Shown: positions 1 through 10,900, numbered from the stretch's first letter. The stretch: DNA of 64,000 nucleotides from Algoriphagus sp. Y33 (GCF_014838715.1 NZ_CP061947.1:5818001-5882000); one strand, 5' to 3'. The notes: generated by a model from the sequence alone, not told the origin. Made by a program: numbers and translations.

Positions 1-1
1 G

Positions 2-1723
2 GGTTATAAGACAGCCTTTGCCTATGCCATTACAGGCTTGTTATTATACTTCTTTAGCTACTTCTGCCTGTCCTTAGAAGCGGAGAGGAAGCTGGTGGCA
101 TTGGCCTATATGTCGGTTACTTCCATTGGTTTTTTGTTAGTGCTTTCAGGCGGTACTTTACTTTCGCGCATCATCAAAAACAACCTTGGGGCAGGCGATA
201 TCTTCAATAAAGACAATGAAACATTCCCCCAGGAGGAACGGCACCTGGAGAATGAATATTCTATCAACCTTCCTGCCCGGTATAACCTGAAAGGGAAGCT
301 TAGAAAGAGCTGGATCAATATTATTAATCCCTTCCGGGCACTGATGGTACTGGGCACACCAGGGGCGGGAAAAAGCTATTTCGTCATCCGGCATATTATC
401 ACACAGCACATCCGCAAGGGCTTTTCCATGTTTGTGTATGATTTCAAATTCGATGATTTGTCGGTCATCGTATACAATACCTGGATACAGAATAAGCACC
501 GTTACCAAGTTGTACCGGAGTTCTATGTTATCAATTTTGACGACCTGACCAGGAGCCACCGGTGTAACCCTTTAGCGCCTTCGTCCATGACGGATATTAC
601 CGATGCGGCGGAATCAGCACGCACTATCCTGATGGGTTTGAACCGGGAATGGATAAAGCGGCAGGGGGATTTTTTTGTGGAATCGCCCATCAATTTCCTG
701 ACGGCGATTATCTGGTTTTTGCGTAAGTATAAAGATGGGGAGTACTGCACCCTACCCCATGTCATTGAGCTGATGCAGGCTGATTATGACAGCCTGTTTA
801 CGATTTTAAGGCTGGAAAAAGAGATTGATGTTTTGATCAATCCATTTGTCAATGCTTACCTCAATGATGTCATGGAGCAGTTGGAAGGGCAGATAGCTTC
901 AGCCAAAATATCCATGGCCAGGCTGTCTTCCCCGCAGTTGTATTATGTGCTTTCCGGTAATGATTTCACACTGGATATTAATAATCCAGATGAACCCAAA
1001 CTGGTATGTATGGGCAATAACCCACAAAAAATACAGATATACGGAGCGGTACTTTCACTCTATGTCAACCGTCTGGTAAAGCTGGTCAACCAGAAAGGAA
1101 AGCTGAAAAGCAGTTTGATTTTTGATGAATTCCCCACCATATACCTGAATGGTATAGACAGCCTGATTGCTACAGCCAGGAGCAATAAAGTAGCGACGAC
1201 ATTGGGTATCCAAGACCTGAGCCAGCTCAGAAAAGATTATGGAAGGGAGCAGGCGGATGTCATTATGGGTATAGTTGGTAACATCGTTTCAGGGCAGGTA
1301 ACCGGGGATACGGCAAGGCTTCTATCCGACAGGATAGGTAAAATCATGCAGGACAGGCAAAGCCTGTCTATCAACAGCGGGGACACTTCCATAAGTAAAT
1401 CCAGGCAGTTGGAATCCGCAGTACCCCCTTCTAAAATATCGGCATTGTCATCCGGTGAGTTTGTCGGAATGGTAGCGGATAATCCTGATTGTAAGATAGA
1501 TCTGAAAGCGTTTCATTGTGAAATTATCAATGACCATGAGGCCCTGAAATCAGAACAGGACAGGTACCAATCCATACCCGTGATCAGGAAGATTGACCAG
1601 TCCATGGTTAATAGAAATTACATGCAGGTACGCCAGGATATACAGGAAATATTACGTTCTGAGTATGAACGTATGGCTGATGACCCTGAACTGAAATACC
1701 TGATATTGAAGAAACAAAAATAA
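2..1723 (+). CDS. mobC: Conjugative coupling ATPase, MobC/TraG (VirD4-like) family, 5' end outside window
   Basis: Inner-membrane ATPase that links the relaxosome to the mating channel in Bacteroidota conjugative elements. The frame is open to the window edge, so the gene starts upstream; numbering here is from the TTG at 38. A hydrophobic N-terminus (about residues 1-45) fits membrane anchoring. Walker A is GTPGAGKS at about residues 106-113, and a Walker B-like SLIFDEFP lies at about 359-366. The stretch around residues 130-175 (YDFKFDD, NFDDL, HRCNPL) is typical of the Bacteroidota MobC/TraG group, known from the family. It is followed directly by a strong hairpin terminator and then a regulator on the opposite strand, so it is the last gene of a transfer operon that continues to the left. 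It is the main evidence that this side of the window belongs to an integrative conjugative element or plasmid-derived island. Family confidence is high; the symbol mobC is by resemblance only. Confidence 0.88.
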   Translation, partial: GYKTAFAYAITGLLLYFFSYFCLSLEAERKLVALAYMSVTSIGFLLVLSGGTLLSRIIKNNLGAGDIFNKDNETFPQEERHLENEYSINLPARYNLKGKLRKSWINIINPFRALMVLGTPGAGKSYFVIRHIITQHIRKGFSMFVYDFKFDDLSVIVYNTWIQNKHRYQVVPEFYVINFDDLTRSHRCNPLAPSSMTDITDAAESARTILMGLNREWIKRQGDFFVESPINFLTAIIWFLRKYKDGEYCTLPHVIELMQADYDSLFTILRLEKEIDVLINPFVNAYLNDVMEQLEGQIASAKISMARLSSPQLYYVLSGNDFTLDINNPDEPKLVCMGNNPQKIQIYGAVLSLYVNRLVKLVNQKGKLKSSLIFDEFPTIYLNGIDSLIATARSNKVATTLGIQDLSQLRKDYGREQADVIMGIVGNIVSGQVTGDTARLLSDRIGKIMQDRQSLSINSGDTSISKSRQLESAVPPSKISALSSGEFVGMVADNPDCKIDLKAFHCEIINDHEALKSEQDRYQSIPVIRKIDQSMVNRNYMQVRQDIQEILRSEYERMADDPELKYLILKKQK

Positions 1724-1725
1724 TA

Positions 1726-1751
1726 AAAGCCCGGCTGATTCGTCGGGCTTT
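1726..1751 (+). terminator. Rho-independent terminator after the coupling ATPase
   Basis: Perfect 8-bp stem AAAGCCCG / CGGGCTTT starting three bases after the stop codon, with a 10-base loop. It closes the transfer operon. Confidence 0.75.
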
Positions 1752-1803
1752 ATAAATTGATTTTGATAGGGTGTTTGTGTATTGGACTCTAACGAATCGG
1801 TTA

Positions 1804-2220
1804 TTATTTTTTAAGAGACTTCAACTGATCTTCCAGCAATTTTATCTTGCTGCGCTCGGTTTCAAGCATACGCTCGTAAAGGTTTTTATTTTCTTCGAAC
1901 AGAGCTACCAATTTTTCAATCGGGTTGAAGTTGAGGGTACTATTGTTATTTATTGACCCTGCATTATCATAAAGCGTACTGGATATAATATTGATTATCG
2001 CATCCTCATTGAATCCTTTTATCCTTTCAACAGGAACATCCAGAGCTCGTGCTATCCTGTCCAGCATTTCTTCATCTATTGTATCACTCTGTTCAATCTT
2101 TGAAACAGTTTGCCTTGAGATACCAAGTTCTGCTGCAAGCGACTCCTGTTTCACACCTTTCAGTTCACGGATACGGCGGATCTTATGCCCAATATGCGAG
2201 TTTTCAAGTATCTCAGACAT
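1804..2220 (-). CDS. XRE-family transcriptional regulator with C-terminal coiled coil
   Basis: DNA-binding repressor-type protein of 138 residues. An HTH of the Cro/C1 (XRE) type spans about residues 10-66; the recognition helix region reads GISRQTVSKIEQ. The last ~40 residues (from about 98) are rich in E, K and L with heptad-like spacing and probably form a coiled coil for oligomerisation. The gene is divergent from the RHS operon. Palindromic repeats lie just upstream of its start, which suggests autoregulation and perhaps control of the island. Regulators of this kind commonly sit beside conjugation genes in Bacteroidota elements. The ligand or signal cannot be read from the sequence. Confidence 0.85.
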   Translation of the reverse strand: MSEILENSHIGHKIRRIRELKGVKQESLAAELGISRQTVSKIEQSDTIDEEMLDRIARALDVPVERIKGFNEDAIINIISSTLYDNAGSINNNSTLNFNPIEKLVALFEENKNLYERMLETERSKIKLLEDQLKSLKK

Positions 2221-2250
2221 TCTTATTATTGTTTCTTAATGTTTTCTAAT

Positions 2251-2350
2251 GGCATTTTGCCACATAATCCTGGCATTATGCACCCTGAAAAAGACTGCCT
2301 TTTATGCAGTTTAGTATACATAATGTAAATAGTTTCCGGCATCATGCCAC
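2251..2350. promoter_or_regulatory. Operator array upstream of the XRE regulator
   Basis: Four related palindromes within 100 bp: GGCATTTTGCC (2251-2261), GGCATTATGCA (2272-2282), CTGC-N7-GCAG (2295-2309) and GGCATCATGCC (2338-2348). The first two are 21 bp apart, about two helical turns. The last two are each followed by a TTTAGTnTACA element, so 2295-2322 and 2338-2365 form an imperfect tandem pair. The position, 30-130 bp before the regulator's start codon, suits binding by that XRE protein (inference). Confidence 0.5.
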
Positions 2351-2799
2351 GTTTAGTTTACAAAACGCAACTTAAAGGTAATTCGTTTTTCATTTATTTC
2401 GTACTACCGTTATTTTCAAAGTCATAATTGAACCGCTCCTGTTCCTACCTTCCTCTCCTGGAGTATTCAAACCAGCAAACGAAACAGACAAACTTTTCTT
2501 GTGAGGATAGGGTCGATTTGCCTTGTCAATACATAAAAGTTATACACATTTTAAATACGAAATATGCACAATCTATATTTTATAACAATTATCAAAAATG
2601 CGTATGTAACTGAAAATGGGCACCTGTTATTTAAGTAAAAAAATCAACGGGAAAAACACCCATTTTTTAAAGAAATGTTTAGCAAATACTTTTAAAGCGG
2701 ATATAATTCTCATATACGATGGTATGATGAATAAGTTCAAAGAATGCTAAAACGATACAAAACACACAGATAACACAAACAAAACTACCAAGGGAACTT
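2351..2799. other. Long non-coding region before the RHS operon
   Basis: About 450 AT-rich bases between the operator array and the TTG start of the RHS operon. A TATAAT-like sequence lies near 2701-2706 and could be a promoter for the operon. No convincing coding signal was seen; the longest open frame here lacks any protein-like pattern. The operon leader would be about 90 bases if that promoter is used. Confidence 0.3.
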
Positions 2800-5778
2800 T
2801 TGAAAACCCTGTATCTATATATCATTCTCCTGTTCACATTTTACGCGTCAGTTGCTCAGCAAAGGGCAACGGGCGTTTTATCCGGTGGTATTGACATTGA
2901 TGCTGATTCTATAGAAAAAGATTTAAAGAATGATTCTTTATCTCTGATATGCTATCCTGGTTTGCCTTATGCTCATCACAAAAAAATTTATCAGGACCTG
3001 TTCATCAAAAACGGCGGTAATAAAATCAAAACGGTAACGATAGCATGTTTTGATGTCACAGGCCCAGATACTATACCAGTATCCTCTGTCAGCCTAAAGG
3101 GACGGAAGTTAAGACGAAAGAAATCCTATGTTAATATTAATATGGACAGTGGCGGAGACAGTGTCACCGTTCACCCGTTGTACAAAAAGATCGTTTTAGG
3201 TAATAACAACCTTCCGGCAGGCGAATACCGCATACACCTTACTGTGCAATATAAGGACAGCGTCAACCGGAAAGAATATGGTCGTACAGTCGATAGTATG
3301 CTCAGCAGCGGTTCCGGGGCGCGCCGCCTTTTCGACGAAATCTACAGTGGGCAAGGAAGCAAGTCATTATTGGGTTTCTCGTCCGCCCGCAAGCAATCCC
3401 CTTCCCGTAATAACACACCACTGGTACTGAAAAAGTCCTCCCGGAAGATAGACGCTGCATTAAGTGCAAAAGGCTTCAATGTCAGCTATCGCGATGGGGA
3501 AGGCAAAAAGTTGGTGGACGTGTATTGCCGGGAGCGTTATATAGGCTATTATGAAATTGATCTGGACGAGCCCATCGCTGATAAAATAAACGAGCGAAAG
3601 GCGAGGCTAAACAATAATATTACGACAGAGGTCAACACCGGCCTGGGCAATAATAAACCGGTCTTCTCGCAACTGAAGGAACTCAATCGCGAGAAAAAGG
3701 ATCGTGAAGTCACCGGCAATATCTCCCTGACTGGCAATATGGCCAGCGGCCAGGAGGAATACTCGCAGCAGGAGAACAATTTTTACGAGGTTACCGGGCA
3801 GATGGAAATCCCCATCATGAACGTCCCTGTGCTTTTTGAAGGTTATTATACCTCGCAGGACAAAAGCCGTATCGCCAAAGCCAGCTATTTCAGGCTACAC
3901 TATGATTCGGAACAGGCTAAATCGCAACTGATGAGCCTGGTATCGGGCTATAAGAATAAATACAACAGGGCCTCCTCTGCCGGAAAGTCCTACCAGAACA
4001 TTTACGGCACCTATATGGGCAGGGCAAGCGGGGAAAAGGATAAACTCTGGGGTGAACTGGCAATAGAAACGAGCCTTCCTGACCTCGAACGATTTAAAGC
4101 CGACACATCCGGTTTATATGAAGCGATCCTTTTGGCCGGTGAAAAGAAAATCCGCAATACACTATCACAACCCGGCAACCCGGCTGACAGCAGCATGGCG
4201 GTTGAAAAGGCCCTGGAAACGCAGCAGGCCGCTATGGAGCGGTACCGGAAGGCGGCAGAAAAATACCAACGAATCAGAGATCTGGAGGAAAAGGTACAGC
4301 ACTACAAAAATCTGCTGGCGCAATACCGCGAGAACAATTACTATGATTCGCTGATGGCCTATGAACAGCTCAAAGACTTGGACTACACTTCCATGGACGA
4401 TAAGAGCTATCAGCAGTTGTCTAAAGCTGCCGGCAGCCTGCTTCCTCCCGGTGACAACAAAAAATTCATTTCGGGGCTAAAGAGCCTGGACGCAGGAATC
4501 TTCTCCAAACAGGTTTCCGCCTATACCATTAACGGGCAGACCATTAAGGGCGTGGACATGGCCTACGATCTGGGTGTAATTGAGACAGGCTTCACCTACG
4601 GCAGGATAGAATACGTAAGCAGGGACGGATTTTTGGATAAATATAGTGGCTATTCAGGGCGCATGAGCTTCAAACCTGCCAGGGGGCACAGGACGGGCAT
4701 CATCTACTATGGTTATACGCCGGGCAGGCGGATGCTGAATGAAGACGCTTTCTTCAAAGATGTGGACGTCTATATGCCCTCCTTCAAGAACAATCCCGTA
4801 CACATCCTGTCTCTGACCCACCAGGGCGAGATCAACCGGAATATCAAACTGGCGGCGGAGGCAGCTACATCCTACAGGAACTTCGATGAATTCAGCAAGG
4901 GAGACATGAACATAGCAGAAAAGATGTCCTGGCGGATGGACGTGGAGGGCAGCATCCCGCAGACTGCCATAGACCTGAAGGGCGGTTACGAACACGTAGG
5001 CAAACAGTTTGAGAACAACACTTTACCCCTGAACCTGAGTGGTACGGACCGGTACAGCGCCGGGGCGACGGGACGGTTTTTAAAGAACTTCCTGACCCTG
5101 GGCATACAATACAATTACCTGGTGCAACAAAACTTCGCCAGCAGGAGCGCCCACTCCAAATGGGGTTTTGATATTAAAACCACCTCCAAAAGATATCCAT
5201 CTGCGAGCCTGTCCTATAGGCCGTTCACGACCTTCCGTTCTTTCGCCGATACGCTCAACCTGCCACAGCGCCCCATATTGGGGGAGGTATGGCTGGGCAA
5301 ACTAACCTACCAGCTTAAAAAGAAAGATTACGCACTGCGCCTGACAGCGATTTACAACCGTAATACGGCGCTGGTGGATACGATGGAGTCCAACAGCAAC
5401 GTCGCCCAACTTAACGCTATCTATACAAGGGGGAAATTAAACCTCCTGCTCGGCGCGGGACAAACGAGGGTGAATGCCGCCAGCCTGTCTCCCGTGCATG
5501 GCAAGACCAACTTCATGACAGTTGCCGCCACCTACAATATCAACCCACAATGGAACCTCAGCCTGGGCCAGGATATCGGCACGCAGAAAAGCGGGCTGTC
5601 CCGGTACGGTGCGAACCTGGGCGTAGGTTACCGGTTTAAGAACGCCCCCTTGTCGGTACGGACAGGCTTCCGGTACAACAGCTACCGAGTGACGGAAGTG
5701 CAATCATGGAAAAATATATACGCCGGGCTGCTGGACATCAACTGGCAGTTCCGCTTCAAAATGAATGATAGGATATAA
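2800..5778 (+). CDS. Secreted protein with putative C-terminal outer-membrane beta-barrel, RHS operon gene 1
   Basis: Unrecognised 992-residue exported protein. A TTG start is chosen because a good signal peptide (MKTLYLYIILLFTFYASVAQ) begins directly there. Roughly residues 20-210 look like extracellular/periplasmic beta domains. Residues about 465-525 are strongly helical and charged (coiled coil). From about residue 580 to the end the sequence alternates polar and hydrophobic/aromatic residues in strands with turns, ending in WQFRFKMNDRI, as in large outer-membrane barrels. It is first in a seven-gene operon ending with a giant RHS protein, so I infer a role in outer-membrane anchoring or passage of that protein. 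Base composition is richer in GC than the chromosome part of the window. No named family was recognised; the barrel is inferred from residue pattern only. Confidence 0.8.
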   Translation: MKTLYLYIILLFTFYASVAQQRATGVLSGGIDIDADSIEKDLKNDSLSLICYPGLPYAHHKKIYQDLFIKNGGNKIKTVTIACFDVTGPDTIPVSSVSLKGRKLRRKKSYVNINMDSGGDSVTVHPLYKKIVLGNNNLPAGEYRIHLTVQYKDSVNRKEYGRTVDSMLSSGSGARRLFDEIYSGQGSKSLLGFSSARKQSPSRNNTPLVLKKSSRKIDAALSAKGFNVSYRDGEGKKLVDVYCRERYIGYYEIDLDEPIADKINERKARLNNNITTEVNTGLGNNKPVFSQLKELNREKKDREVTGNISLTGNMASGQEEYSQQENNFYEVTGQMEIPIMNVPVLFEGYYTSQDKSRIAKASYFRLHYDSEQAKSQLMSLVSGYKNKYNRASSAGKSYQNIYGTYMGRASGEKDKLWGELAIETSLPDLERFKADTSGLYEAILLAGEKKIRNTLSQPGNPADSSMAVEKALETQQAAMERYRKAAEKYQRIRDLEEKVQHYKNLLAQYRENNYYDSLMAYEQLKDLDYTSMDDKSYQQLSKAAGSLLPPGDNKKFISGLKSLDAGIFSKQVSAYTINGQTIKGVDMAYDLGVIETGFTYGRIEYVSRDGFLDKYSGYSGRMSFKPARGHRTGIIYYGYTPGRRMLNEDAFFKDVDVYMPSFKNNPVHILSLTHQGEINRNIKLAAEAATSYRNFDEFSKGDMNIAEKMSWRMDVEGSIPQTAIDLKGGYEHVGKQFENNTLPLNLSGTDRYSAGATGRFLKNFLTLGIQYNYLVQQNFASRSAHSKWGFDIKTTSKRYPSASLSYRPFTTFRSFADTLNLPQRPILGEVWLGKLTYQLKKKDYALRLTAIYNRNTALVDTMESNSNVAQLNAIYTRGKLNLLLGAGQTRVNAASLSPVHGKTNFMTVAATYNINPQWNLSLGQDIGTQKSGLSRYGANLGVGYRFKNAPLSVRTGFRYNSYRVTEVQSWKNIYAGLLDINWQFRFKMNDRI

Positions 5779-5801
5779 ACCAATTTATAACAAAGGCAAT
5801 T

Positions 5802-6944
5802 ATGAATATACAGTTTCCACTCAACCGCCTTCTGCGTCTGCTGACCATCGCACTGTTATCCGTTTGCGAGGGCCTGAATGCACAGACGATTATCGTGAAT
5901 ACGGCGACACTGGAGGGCCTGGACATCACGCCTGATAATTACCTCGGTTTCCAGGTACAGTCCATGGAAGCAGTGAATACCCGGTGCCGGATCGAAGGCA
6001 GCCTTGTTTTCAGGAACACGGGACATTCCATAAAGTACCGGTTTACGCATACCTTAAGGCCCGGCCTGAACCGGTTTGATGCCGCTACGGTCCACCCCCA
6101 GTGGGAATTTTCCTCGTCCGCCCTGCGCGAGCTTTTTATGGACCACAGGCTGCTGCCGCAAGGAACTTACCAATACTGCATCAGCATTTTTCCGGACATG
6201 CCGGGAGGCGACCATGCCCCGGGCAGCAAAGCGGACGACTGCATATACAAACAATCCGAAGACCTTTTTTCCATCACGCTGTTAGAGCCGGAGAACGATG
6301 CAAAACTATACGAATACAATCCTATGCTCACCTGGGTGGCTACTTACCCTTTTGTGAACGAACTCACTTATAAGATCAGGATCGCGGAAATCAAGGACGG
6401 GCAAAATATGGAGAATGCCATTTCCAGGAACAACCCTGTCTACTCAGAAAACAACCTGGTGGCCACGAGCATCATATATCCGGTATACGCAAAGCCCTTG
6501 CAGGTATGGCAGCCTTATGCCTGGACCGTTGACGCCTATTACAAGGGCATCCTGCTGGGTGGCGCACAACCCTGGAAGTTTACTATCATCGAAGACAGCC
6601 TTTTAAAAAGCCTGCCCCACGAAAGTTCCTATGTGGACGTCAACGCGGACGAGGGAAAGAATACCTACTATGCCGTCGGACAGGCGAAACTACGATATAC
6701 TGAAAGCGACTATTTGCAGAATGAACTTAAGATAACCCTGGTGCGCAAAGGAAAAGAAACACCGGGGCCGGGAATTGCATGGCCCGTGCAACGCGGAGCC
6801 AATTTCGAGGTTTTCGATGTGTCCGCCTATAAGCTACGCCATAATGAAATATTTGAACTGATCATTGAGCAAAAGAATTCACGCTCAGGCAATAACAAAA
6901 AAACAATCAAATACAGGTATGTCAACCCGGACTATGTTAAGTAA
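5802..6944 (+). CDS. Secreted Ig/FN3-like protein, RHS operon gene 2
   Basis: Exported protein of 380 residues with a signal peptide (about residues 1-27, ending GLNA|QTI). Residues about 160-262 carry a pattern common to Bacteroidota Ig/fibronectin-III-like modules: LLEPENDAKL, a PMLTWVA strand, YKIRIAEI, then YAWTVDAYYKG and WKFTI. The N-terminal half is also beta-rich. It starts 23 bases after gene 1 and overlaps gene 3, so it is co-translated with them. It contains no catalytic motif that I can see; a structural or adaptor role in the surface assembly is inferred. Exact family unknown. Confidence 0.8.
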   Translation: MNIQFPLNRLLRLLTIALLSVCEGLNAQTIIVNTATLEGLDITPDNYLGFQVQSMEAVNTRCRIEGSLVFRNTGHSIKYRFTHTLRPGLNRFDAATVHPQWEFSSSALRELFMDHRLLPQGTYQYCISIFPDMPGGDHAPGSKADDCIYKQSEDLFSITLLEPENDAKLYEYNPMLTWVATYPFVNELTYKIRIAEIKDGQNMENAISRNNPVYSENNLVATSIIYPVYAKPLQVWQPYAWTVDAYYKGILLGGAQPWKFTIIEDSLLKSLPHESSYVDVNADEGKNTYYAVGQAKLRYTESDYLQNELKITLVRKGKETPGPGIAWPVQRGANFEVFDVSAYKLRHNEIFELIIEQKNSRSGNNKKTIKYRYVNPDYVK

Positions 6945-7389
6945 AACACTGATAGCTGTCGCGCTCTTATTGGCCCTGGGCTCCTGCACCGGCAAGAAAA
7001 CGGGGTTCGTGGACCTGTTCAAACTCGTTGAGGGTTTCGAACTGCAAAAGGAATACACAGGTGAGGCCCGGCGCGAAATGGAAAGGGAAAAATCCATGAT
7101 CGACAGCATTATCTATACCGAGAAACTGCGCAGCCCGGCAACCTATGAGACCGCGCAGCAGGACCTCTATAACGCCCTGTACCGCAAAACCGAAGAGCGG
7201 AACAAGGAAATAGAAAAGATGATCTGGAAAAGGCTGAACCCCTATATCGTCGAATACGGCAAGGAAAAAGGCTATGCCTATATCTACGGTGCGAACGGTA
7301 CGGGCAATGTCCTGTACGCCGACGAAAGCGAAGATATCACAGAAGAACTCATTGAATATGTCAACAAACGCTACCATGATAAAAAATAA
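6919..7389 (+). CDS. OmpH/Skp-like periplasmic chaperone lipoprotein, RHS operon gene 3
   Basis: Small lipoprotein resembling the OmpH/Skp family, which holds unfolded outer-membrane proteins in the periplasm. The start at 6919 (alternative 6934) is chosen because it leads straight into a lipoprotein signal with lipobox LGSC; it overlaps the end of gene 2. The mature part begins GFVDLFKL, as in OmpH proteins, continues with long charged helices (about residues 35-105), and ends with a compact motif including YGKEKGYAYIYGANGTGN and DITEELIEYVNKRY, which is characteristic of the Bacteroidota OmpH group. An OMP chaperone inside this operon suggests a private helper for assembling gene 1 or exporting the giant proteins (inference). 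Confidence 0.8.
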   Translation: MSTRTMLSKTLIAVALLLALGSCTGKKTGFVDLFKLVEGFELQKEYTGEARREMEREKSMIDSIIYTEKLRSPATYETAQQDLYNALYRKTEERNKEIEKMIWKRLNPYIVEYGKEKGYAYIYGANGTGNVLYADESEDITEELIEYVNKRYHDKK

Positions 7390-7921
7390 GGGTATTTGCG
7401 GCATAGTGCTGACTCTGTTTACCTGGCTATGCCTCGCGGGATGCGACAAGCACACCGGTGGTAGCAAAGGTGAGTTCGACCGATTTACACGGGAGCTCAC
7501 CGTGGACGACTGGCAATTCAAACTGAACGTGGAGAACCAGAACAGGCTAAAACAAGAGGATACCGCCGCCCTTGACGGCCAATACCTGAAGGCCACCCTG
7601 CACCTGTCCAACGGGCGGACCCAAAAGCCCTTGCTGTATAGTGTTTCCGCCGACGAGGAGGAGTATGAAGCCAACTACAGGTTCCTGGCTTTTGATTGCA
7701 GGGATGACCTCTACATAAAATACAAAGATGAGTTCATATACCCTATAGGGTACGTGTTCGAGCCATCAAACGGCCTTGCCGGGACCGAAAGGCTGGTATA
7801 TAAATTCCGGATAGAAAACAAAATATTCGATGAGATGAAGCGGGACAACAGTGAGGTTGAATACTGGTACATCGAAAGGCTGGCCGGGCTGGGAAAAATA
7901 TGTTTTACACACAATAATTAG
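7376..7921 (+). CDS. Hypothetical lipoprotein, RHS operon gene 4
   Basis: Lipoprotein of about 181 residues; the ATG at 7376 is chosen because it opens a signal sequence with lipobox CLAGC, and it overlaps the stop of gene 3. The mature part is acidic and beta-like (YLKATLHLSNG, YRFLAFDCRDDLYIKYKDEF, YPIGYVFEP, ERLVYKFRIENK). No family recognised. Its place between the chaperone-like lipoprotein and the SpvB-like protein suggests it is a structural part of the same assembly. Confidence 0.75.
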   Translation: MIKNKGICGIVLTLFTWLCLAGCDKHTGGSKGEFDRFTRELTVDDWQFKLNVENQNRLKQEDTAALDGQYLKATLHLSNGRTQKPLLYSVSADEEEYEANYRFLAFDCRDDLYIKYKDEFIYPIGYVFEPSNGLAGTERLVYKFRIENKIFDEMKRDNSEVEYWYIERLAGLGKICFTHNN

Positions 7922-7925
7922 TCAC

Positions 7926-10900
7926 ATGAAAGTGAATGCTGTAAAATTGACATCAAGGCATAGAAAGAAAATCTCCGCGTTATTGCTGACCGTAATGCTT
8001 AGCGAGCTTGTGCTGCCGCTGAAAGCGCTGGCGTTGACCTCGGGGCCTTCGCAACCGGAGTTCCAGGGCTTTACCCCTCTGGCCACTACCTCGCTGGTGG
8101 ACCCTTTCAGCGGTGATTTCAGCTATAACATACCGTTGCTGGACATCGAAGGCTATCCATTGAACCTGGTGTACCGCGCTACCTCCAATATCGAGGAAGA
8201 AGGCTCCTGGGTGGGTTATGGCTGGAACCTGAACGTGGGTACGCTCAACAGGATGGTCCGGGGCCTGCCGGACGATATGAACGGTGAGGAGATCAAAAGT
8301 TTTCAGAACATCAGGGAGCGCCAGGTGCAAACCACCGGCGTCAGCTTTGAGCCCAATATCAGTTTCAACGTCGGGGTTAGCGAGGGTATCGGCCTGAGTG
8401 CGGGCGTACAGTCCCATCTGGGCTTTACCAAGGATGAAGACAATTATACGGGAAGAGCCGTTGGTGTTTCCGTAGGCGGCGGGGTCTATGCCGGGGTACA
8501 GGCCGGGCCTTTTAGCGCAGGGGCAAGCGCAGGCGTAACCCTGGCCGCCAATTCCGCGAGCGGGGGTTCCGTAACACCCTATGCCGGTTTCAATGCGGGC
8601 CTGACCCTGAATGACTATTGCTCAATCGGGTTCGGCCGCTCGGTCAACCGCACCTTCAGTACCATCAGCGGGTGGGCGCAGCCGAATATCGTGGGCACAT
8701 TCAATATTTCTAATGTTACCCGGGAGATACAGAAAAACTTCATTAACAGTGTCAGCAACGAAATACCGCAGGTTACTATACCCTACTCGTATGTCAGCAA
8801 CGGGACGTCGTACCGGCTCGACCTGGGTGTGGAATTAGGCATCATTGAAAACCTGGGACTGGATATGGGCATCGGGATCACAGCGACTTCAGCGACTTCG
8901 ACAACGAAATATAACAGTTCCAATGTCCACAGGGGATATGGATACATGTATTACGAAAATGCTACCGGCGGTGACCTTCTTGACTTCACCCGTGACAAGG
9001 ATGGCGGCATCAACAAATCCATGTCTTTTCTGCCGCCGGCAATGAAGACCTATGACGTATTCAGCTCTACGGCCCATGGAGCGGCCAGCACATTCAGGGC
9101 TGACCGTAACGACTTCGGTACCGTACACGACCCCTGGGTTGAATTTAAGAATACCGACCTGGCCAACAAGACACATCAATTGACGGTAAAAGCGCACCTG
9201 GCGCTGACCTGCTGGCTGGGCGTATCCATCAAATATGATAATATACAAACTTCCACCGAGGGCCATGTCTCCAGCGGCGGTGCGGCGGACGACGCTGTGG
9301 CTTACCGCTCAACAAAGGGAAAGGACCCTAACCTGTTCTTCAAGGTATGCGGAGCGCCTTCCCCTGTAGACGAGGCATATATCGCCCAAGTGGGCAAATA
9401 CGGGTTCTACCGCCAGGATAAATCCCATACCGTCAAGGGCATCAGCGATCAAAAGCGGTTGATAATGGCCGAACCCATTTTGGTATTGACCAATAAGGAT
9501 ATAACCACCATGTTTCCCGGGGGAACGGTTATTCCCGACAGTCTGCCGAGTTACCAAAAAGGCACGCCTCTCTACGAAGCAAATATTAATAAGTATGGCA
9601 GAAAAGATTCCAGCAAAATTGGAGCGATAATGAATACCAACCAGAACGGTGAAACCTATGTATATGCCATCCCGGTCAACAACCATATCAAAAACGAAGT
9701 GGCTTTTCGTGCCAATGGCTTTAATGGTCCGGCTTTTAGCTACAATGAACGGGAAGGGTTAATGTCCACCGGGTCTGCAGAACCCCCTTTCGATGGTCAA
9801 AATGTGCAACAGCGAGACTACTTGTATAAAAATACCCTCACTCCAGAATACGCTACCTCTTACCTGTTGAACGCGGTTTTGTCGCCTGACTACGTGGACG
9901 TCAACAATGACGGTATCACTGACGATGACATGGGCCGGTTTGTAAAATTCAATTACACAAAAACCGAAGACGATTACCGCTGGCGCGTACCTTATGCCGA
10001 CCAGAACGATAACGTCGCCCTCCTCAACCAGGGTGTCAAAGTGACCAAATTCGATGACATGGGCTCCTATGTGATCGGCTCCAAAGATCTGTGGTATACG
10101 CATTCCATCGAATCAAAGAACCGTGTCGCTGAATTTTACCTGAGTGACCGTGCGGATGCCAGGGACAGCCGGAGTAATATCATGCGGAATGACCACCCGC
10201 ATAAGATAGACGCATATGATGATGATAAGGGTGCATTCGGCAGGATGCAGCGCCTGGACTCTATTAAATACTATGACAAGCACGACCGGTATTTCAACAA
10301 AGGAAACGCCGTGCCTTTGACCACCATCTATTTTGATTACGATTATAATATTTCATCGGGCGTGCCCAATTCTGACGCTGGAGGCAAACTCCGGCTGACT
10401 AAAGTCAGGGTCAGGCATGGCCATGAACCTATCGAGTTTGCGGAAACCTATAACCTGGGTTATTCTTCTTCCAATCCTGCATATAGTATCGGCGCCAAGG
10501 ACGGTTGGGGCAATTATTACCCCAACAACCGCCCACACCCGTTGTGCGAGTTCCCCTATATAGACCAGTTCGGATCTGCTGATAACGATGCGATAGCCAG
10601 TGCATTCCACCTAACCTCCATCGGATTGCCATCCGGGGGAAAGATCAACATCGGATACGAAGCGGATGACTATGCTTATGTCCAGGACAAACGCGCTATG
10701 GCGCTGACTCCGGTCGTCGGCGTTGGCATGACGCCCAACGTGCTGTTCACAGACGCCTTCGGCCTATATGACGGGGGAAGAAACCCATTCCTGTATATTT
10801 ATGTCAAAAAGCCGGGCAATCTGAGCGGCGACTTCAAAAACTATTTGCTGAACGGGTCCGACCTGCTGTATTTCTCTTTCAATATCAATATAGCAGGCAA

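Noticed and set aside
1771..1956. Open frame of 61 codons opposite the XRE gene
   Set aside because: Antisense to the clear XRE coding sequence, with no start context or protein-like pattern.
2428..2613. Possible 61-codon gene in the gap before the RHS operon
   Set aside because: Residue pattern looks random, no ribosome-binding site, no signal or domain.
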